A stretch of 43,562 bases of DNA from Gemmatimonadaceae bacterium (GTDB lineage Bacteria > Gemmatimonadota > Gemmatimonadetes > Gemmatimonadales > Gemmatimonadaceae). The position numbers and the translations under genes are program-made. The notes beneath the pieces were generated by a model. It saw only the letters and a list, made by a program, of their open reading frames with translations, was not told the origin of the DNA and made no database searches. Shown here in pieces: positions 39,704-43,562 of this stretch; position 1 is the stretch's first letter; every line of letters begins with the position of its first letter. The stretch spans positions 1 through 43,562 of the forward strand of contig DASYSS010000086.1 in NCBI GenBank assembly GCA_036003045.1, given 5' to 3'.

Positions 39704-42295
39704 TCAGCGATTCAGCCAGTAGGACAGCTTCACCAAGAACGTGTTCGCCGGATGCAACCGCATCAAGTCCTGGACATCGCCGGAGAAGTCCCGCGCGCCT
39801 TGCGTCGGGAGCGATCCCTGGCGCCCCTCATTCCAGACGAGAAAGAGCGTCGATCCCGGCCGGTACTCCCAGCGGAACACGAGGTTCGACTGGAACTCCT
39901 TGAAGTTGAAGCCGCCCGGATTGTTCGTGACCGACGTGTCGCCGTACGCCGCGTACCGATCGTCGTAGTCGGCGGCTCTCGGCGTGCTCGATAGTTGCCG
40001 GATGTTCGAGTAGGTGCCCTTCGAGATGAACGGCTGCGTGTACGCCTGGAGCGAGACGTTCGGCGAGAACGTGTAGTTCAACCGAATCGTCGCCGACGTG
40101 GTCGTCTGGTTGAGATGCGCGAAGGTGTAGTGCGTCGCCTTCACCGAATCGGTGAAGTTGCCGTACCACTGATTGTCCGACCTGTTGCGCGCGTAGTTGA
40201 CCGAGAACGCCGAGCTGAAACGGCCGTGCACCTTGTAGTCGATCTCGGGGCCCGCGTTCCATGAATGACTCCGTCCGCCGGAGCCCACGAACCAGTTCGC
40301 GTTGAAATACGGGACGATCGACTTCTTGTCGTCACCGTTGAGGAACATCCACGGCGCGAGGTAGCCGTCCTGTCGCACCGCGGGGCCACCGCGCGAGGAA
40401 CGGTCGTCGTATGTGGTGCCGAGCTGGCCGAGTGTGCCGCCGAAGTGCACGCCCATGTTGTTGCGGAGCGTGATGTGGGTGTTCGTGTTGTACGCGGCCT
40501 CGAGCGGAAGGCCGTCGGTGGTCCAATACTGCCACCAGTTGTTGTTCCACTGGATGCGATTCGTGAACGTGCGCTGCTTCCGGTCGAAGAAGCCGAACCA
40601 GTTGTTCCACGACTGTTGGTCGGCGCGGCGCAGATAGCCCAGATCGTTCACCTCGAACCCGGCGGAGCGGCGCAGGTACGACGTCTCGAACATGAGATTC
40701 TGTCCGGCGACCTTGCCGAAATGCACTTCTTCGGCGTCGCCGTCGAGCGTCGTGCGGTTCGAGTCGAGCGGCAGGCTCGCGTCGGGCCGCTGGTAGTAGT
40801 GCACCGCGTCGGTTTGCAGCGCGAGGATCTGTGCGGCGCTTCCGTCGACTCGGCTCTTGTCGAAGGTCGCGCTCAGCTCGTAGCGGTTCGCGAACATCCG
40901 ATGATGGAAGTCCAGCGCCGCCGCGTACGCGCTCGACGACAGGAACGGCGAGGTCCAATGGTCGAGCTCTCGGTTCACCGCGGTGAGGATGCCGCCGATG
41001 GAGCTGTTGCCGTTCCGGAAATCCTGCTTCGCGCGCGCGACGGCGTAGTTCGTCGCCGGCTCGTACGTCGTATCGCCCTGGCTGGACGCGCGGCCCGTGG
41101 TTGCGTCGAGCACGCCGAAGGTGAGCCCGCTGGGGAATCGCCCCAGTAGCTTGGCGGCGCCGAGGATCGTCGTCGGCGCCTGCGGGACGGTGTCGCCGTA
41201 CGTGCCCGCCAGTTGCGGCGTACGGCCGATGCGGCGGCTGTAGTACAGTCCCTCGCTGCTGCAGTTCACCTGGCTGCAGTTCACGTCGAAACGGAACAAC
41301 CCTCGCCCGGCGACGAAGAACGGCCGGCGCTCGTCGAAGAACGATTCGTACGCCGAGAGATTGAGCACCGCGGGGTCGGCCTCGACCTGCCCGAAATCCG
41401 GATTGATCGTCGCATCGAGCGTCAGGTTCGACGCGACGCGATATTTGAGATCGCCACCGACGGTTGCCTGCGATTTCGTGCCGTAGCGGTTGTCCGTGAT
41501 GTGCGCGGCGTTTTTCGTCACGACGTACGGCATCGCCTCGAGTCGGCGCGGCGCCTCGAGGTCATCGAGGCCGGCGAGCGATCCGAATTGCGAGACGAAG
41601 CCGGTCTTCGATTGGCGAAAGATCGGCCAGCTGTATCGCTCGTTGAAGCGATAGAGGTCGCGATCGACCGTGAAGCCGAACGTGTGGCTCTTGTCGCGGC
41701 CATACCGCAGCTGGGACAGCGGAATGCGGAACTCCGCCGTCCATCCGAGCGAGTCGATTCGCGTCGCGACGTCCCAGACGCCGTCCCATGCGCTGTCTTC
41801 GTTGCCGTCGTCGTAGATCGCCTGATCGATCTTCACGCCCGCGGCGTTCACCCCGAACTCGAATCCGGTCCGCCGGTCGTGATACGAGTCGATGAACAGC
41901 CAAATCATGTCCGACGGCGTGTACGTATCGCGCCGCTCGAGGATCTTGATGATGCTGTCCGGGTGCGGATCGAAGGCGCGCACGAACACGAACAGATTCG
42001 CCGCGTCGTAGGCGACCTTTGCTTCGGTTCGGAAACGGGGCTCTTTTCCTTCGGTCGGCTGCCACTGCTGGAACGCCGTGATCGGCGGCGCCGCGCGCCA
42101 CACGACGTCGTCGTCCTTGCCGTCGATGACGGGCGGCGCTTCCGCGCGAACCGCGAACGCGCTGGAGTCCGTGGGCAGTGGAACCGGACGACGGGCTCCG
42201 CTGGGAGGGGGAGGCGTGCGATTGCTGTATTCCTGCGAGTGCGCCTCGGACTGCGCCAGAAGCACGAGCGTGACGCCAACCGCCAATCGAATCAT
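39704..42295 (-). CDS. DUF5916 outer-membrane protein with carbohydrate-binding-like N-domain
   Basis: 863 residues with a signal peptide. After a Pro-rich linker (RTPPPPSGARRPVPLP) residues ~50-250 form a CBM9-like domain (EAPPVIDGKDDDVVWRAAPPITAFQQWQPTEGKEP, AKVAYDAANLFVFVRAFDPHPDSI, MIWLFIDSYHDRRTGFEFGVNAAGVKIDQAIYDDGNEDSAWDGVWDVATR). The C-terminal ~600 residues are beta-strand rich (many alternating aromatic strands, ending TFLVKLSYWLNR with an aromatic/basic end), consistent with an outer-membrane barrel. DUF5916 proteins are common in Gemmatimonadota and Bacteroidota; the ligand is unknown. A terminator follows. Confidence 0.92.
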   Translation of the reverse strand: MIRLAVGVTLVLLAQSEAHSQEYSNRTPPPPSGARRPVPLPTDSSAFAVRAEAPPVIDGKDDDVVWRAAPPITAFQQWQPTEGKEPRFRTEAKVAYDAANLFVFVRAFDPHPDSIIKILERRDTYTPSDMIWLFIDSYHDRRTGFEFGVNAAGVKIDQAIYDDGNEDSAWDGVWDVATRIDSLGWTAEFRIPLSQLRYGRDKSHTFGFTVDRDLYRFNERYSWPIFRQSKTGFVSQFGSLAGLDDLEAPRRLEAMPYVVTKNAAHITDNRYGTKSQATVGGDLKYRVASNLTLDATINPDFGQVEADPAVLNLSAYESFFDERRPFFVAGRGLFRFDVNCSQVNCSSEGLYYSRRIGRTPQLAGTYGDTVPQAPTTILGAAKLLGRFPSGLTFGVLDATTGRASSQGDTTYEPATNYAVARAKQDFRNGNSSIGGILTAVNRELDHWTSPFLSSSAYAAALDFHHRMFANRYELSATFDKSRVDGSAAQILALQTDAVHYYQRPDASLPLDSNRTTLDGDAEEVHFGKVAGQNLMFETSYLRRSAGFEVNDLGYLRRADQQSWNNWFGFFDRKQRTFTNRIQWNNNWWQYWTTDGLPLEAAYNTNTHITLRNNMGVHFGGTLGQLGTTYDDRSSRGGPAVRQDGYLAPWMFLNGDDKKSIVPYFNANWFVGSGGRSHSWNAGPEIDYKVHGRFSSAFSVNYARNRSDNQWYGNFTDSVKATHYTFAHLNQTTTSATIRLNYTFSPNVSLQAYTQPFISKGTYSNIRQLSSTPRAADYDDRYAAYGDTSVTNNPGGFNFKEFQSNLVFRWEYRPGSTLFLVWNEGRQGSLPTQGARDFSGDVQDLMRLHPANTFLVKLSYWLNR

Positions 42296-42373
42296 CCGAA
42301 TGTCGAGTCTGCTGGTGGAGGTTGCCCCGGTGTACCGGCCGTCCGGTCAACGCCATTGGACAGACTACAGGCG

Positions 42374-42390
42374 GATTTGGTTGGGAAGTT
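42374..42390 (-). repeat. Solo copy of the 17-nt repeat unit
   Basis: The plus-strand sequence ends TGGTTGGGAAGTT, 13 bases identical to the sixth unit of the right array (31162-31297 array), and matches 14 of 17 positions overall. An isolated copy 11 kb from the arrays. Confidence 0.6.
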
Positions 42391-42531
42391 TCACCGATAT
42401 GTCGTAAAGGAAACATCGTCAGCACCAACGACACGGCCGCCACAAAGAATCGCGGACAGGGCCTTCACATTTGCCGTCACGTCATTACGGCGGTACGAGG
42501 GAGGGCGAATCCTCGGCGGAACACACGACCC

Positions 42532-42553
42532 GTGTCGGGTGACACACCGACAC
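42532..42553. promoter_or_regulatory. Inverted repeat upstream of the lipoprotein gene
   Basis: GTGTCGG (42532-42538) and CCGACAC (42547-42553) form a perfect 7-bp inverted repeat with an 8-base spacer (GTGACACA), about 77 bases before the ATG. A plausible dimer-binding site; no known regulator is assigned. Confidence 0.4.
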
Positions 42554-42629
42554 AAATCGGGGAAATGAGGACGCTCGAAACGCTCCGAAAATGACATGAA
42601 TGGATGACATTTCTACTCTCGGAGGTCGT

Positions 42630-43109
42630 ATGTGGCAGAAACTGGGCATCGCAGCTGCCGCGTGCATTTCGGTCATCGGCTGTGCGAGCGGCGGAGCGAG
42701 CGGCGGAGCGAGCAGCGCGCCGGCGCCAGCGCCCGTTGTGGCGACGCAATCCGGCCAATCAAATCTGTTCGGCGCGGCGGCGAGCGAGTACACGCTCCTG
42801 AGCGTGGACGGACATCGATTGCCGTATGCGCCGCAGGCGGCGAGCGACGCCGCGCTTCCACCGACGGAAATCGTGAACGGCGCGCTGACCTTGCAATCGA
42901 GCGGCGCGTTCGTGATCTCGACTTCCTATCGCGAGCTGAAGACGGTCGATCGGCGCCTGTTCGACACCAGGTTCAGCGGTGCCTGCGCGCCGGACGGCAA
43001 CGCGTTTCGCATGTTCTGGGACGGGGGCGGGGACACCCAACTCTCGATCAGCGGCGACACGGTGATCGTGAACAACAGTGGTAGCCTGTTCCGATACCTC
43101 AAGCACTAG
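42630..43109 (+). CDS. Lipoprotein, META/HslJ-like fold
   Basis: 159 residues from ATG 42630; GGAGG lies four bases upstream, so the Met ten codons earlier is not used. The lipoprotein signal ends at ISVIGC. A short Ala/Gly/Ser linker, coded by a 12-nt tandem repeat, leads into a compact beta-rich domain: EYTLLSVDGHRLPYAPQAASDAALPPTEIVNGALTLQSSGAFVISTSYREL, then QLSISGDTVIVNNSGSLFRYLK. This pattern resembles META/lipocalin-like small periplasmic domains. Two Cys residues are present (one acylated, one in SGACAPDG). Function unknown. Confidence 0.85.
   Translation: MWQKLGIAAAACISVIGCASGGASGGASSAPAPAPVVATQSGQSNLFGAAASEYTLLSVDGHRLPYAPQAASDAALPPTEIVNGALTLQSSGAFVISTSYRELKTVDRRLFDTRFSGACAPDGNAFRMFWDGGGDTQLSISGDTVIVNNSGSLFRYLKH
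42684..42719 (+). repeat. 12-nt tandem repeat in the lipoprotein linker
   Basis: GCGAGCGGCGGA occurs twice, at 42684-42695 and 42696-42707, followed by a degenerate third copy GCGAGCAGCGCG. It is in frame and codes for a short Ser/Gly/Ala linker directly after the acylated Cys. Confidence 0.9.
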
Positions 43110-43146
43110 CAACGGGGTCGCTCGGCCAGCGTCGAAGGGCGTGCCG

Positions 43147-43562
43147 CTACTGCGTCGACCGATAGCTTCGCAGCCGTGACAGCATGTGGGCATCGGTCGC
43201 CGTAGGGTCGGCACCCTTCGGCGTCTCGATCACCTTTGGAATGAGCGAAAGGCGCTCGTCGTTCATGATGGCGCGAAACGCACGGTCGCCGAGCGATCCT
43301 TCGCCGATCAGCTCGTGGCGGTCGCGCCGCGACGCGAACGGCGTCTTCGAGTCGTTGAGGTGCATCACCCGCAGCCGCTGCATGCCAAGCGTGTCCTGCA
43401 GCTTCGCCATCACGCCGTCGTAGTCGTTCACGAGATCGTAGCCCGCGGAATACGCGTGACAAGTGTCGAGACACACGGCGACGCGTTTGCGCAGCGGCTT
43501 CGACACGCCGTCGACGAGCGCCGCGAGATCCTCGAACGTCGCGCCGATCGCCGTGCCGCTTC
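43147..43562 (-). CDS. nfo: Deoxyribonuclease IV (AP endonuclease family 2), 5' end outside window
   Basis: Only the C-terminal ~138 residues are in the window; the frame stays open to its last base, so the gene starts beyond it. The TIM-barrel metal-site motifs of Nfo are clear: GATFEDLAALVDGV, CLDTCHAYSAGYDL (His and Asp ligands), VMHLNDSK (His), then DRHELIGEGSLGDRAFRAIM (His, Glu) and KVIETPKG (Glu ligand). The final ~20 residues are the usual tail. Endonuclease IV cleaves the backbone at abasic sites in base excision repair, using three zinc ions. The stop is 37 bases past the lipoprotein gene on the other strand. Confidence 0.93.
   Translation of the reverse strand, partial: SGTAIGATFEDLAALVDGVSKPLRKRVAVCLDTCHAYSAGYDLVNDYDGVMAKLQDTLGMQRLRVMHLNDSKTPFASRRDRHELIGEGSLGDRAFRAIMNDERLSLIPKVIETPKGADPTATDAHMLSRLRSYRSTQ

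Larger units (their letters stand above)
42296..42629. other. Divergent intergenic region between DUF5916 and lipoprotein genes
   Basis: 334 bases without a gene. It holds the upstream control regions of both divergent genes. One solo copy of the 17-nt repeat unit is at 42374-42390 and one inverted repeat at 42532-42553. I see no clear -35/-10 pair that I would call. Confidence 0.7.

Noticed and set aside
1-43562. tRNA, rRNA, insertion sequence with transposase, or prophage
   Set aside because: No cloverleaf, rRNA core, transposase or phage structural gene could be recognised in the reading.

Overview
The window is 43.5 kb of GC-rich, densely coding bacterial chromosome, mostly transcribed on the minus strand. 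It carries no rRNA, tRNA, phage or transposase gene that I can see. The gene mix is two ADOP/MacB-type orphan permeases, two PadR regulators, a large Ser/Thr kinase-TPR protein, a DUF5916 outer-membrane protein, many secreted beta-propeller, M20, S41 and serine-hydrolase proteins, and an ECF sigma operon with glycogen-binding-like domains. This mix suggests Gemmatimonadota, or less likely Acidobacteriota. That placement is an inference from gene content; there is no marker gene here to settle it.

Layout. 1-1382: 3' part of an S41 peptidase (+), overlapping tail-to-tail with a minus-strand run (6282 to 1289) of a small membrane protein, a sialidase-like lipoprotein, a beta-propeller protein and a propeller fused to a cysteine-less thioredoxin fold. 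6442-7584: secreted alpha/beta hydrolase. 7619-9550 (-): stand-alone ATP-dependent DNA ligase coupled to a Cys-rich small protein, then a VOC protein. 9765: orphan PadR with a palindromic operator. 10225-13414 (-): ankyrin protein, DUF3303-like protein and a TPR/coiled-coil membrane protein, followed by a large structured intergenic hairpin. 13694-17186: a lipoprotein divergent from a four-gene operon (barrel-like protein with an E-set/CBM48-like tail, ECF sigma factor, membrane-anchored CBM48-like putative anti-sigma, secreted protein). 17225-26970 (-): methyltransferase, ADOP permease, ICMT-like methyltransferase, GNAT, methyltransferase, ABC ATPase with a tiny membrane partner, gamma-glutamylcyclotransferase-like protein, full-length ADOP permease and its PadR. 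27213-36814 (-): L,D-transpeptidase, small membrane protein, class C serine hydrolase with a DUF2007-like partner, a secreted protein, a four-helix-bundle (S23-like) gene framed by inverted arrays of a 17-nt repeat, M20 peptidase, Ser/Thr kinase and a secreted metallo-beta-lactamase-fold lactonase. 36956-38548 (+): Tat-type amidase. 38555-38826: degraded KAS III (FabH-like) remnant. 38869-42295 (-): cupin-like secreted protein and DUF5916 protein. 42630-43109 (+): lipoprotein. 43147-43562 (-): 3' part of deoxyribonuclease IV.

The two most unusual systems are both readable in the sequence. The first is a 661-bp element at 30637-31297: a four-helix-bundle S23-family gene between two arrays of a 17-nt unit arranged as mirror images, with outer units in the same order on both arms, so its transcript could fold into a long hairpin with the gene in the loop. 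The second is the ECF sigma operon at 14398-17186, where the putative anti-sigma carries an extracytoplasmic glycogen-binding-like domain and the operon's surface protein ends in the same kind of domain; this suggests glucan sensing. In addition, both PadR genes are preceded by perfect palindromes sharing a GGTAnCC core just downstream of a recognisable promoter.
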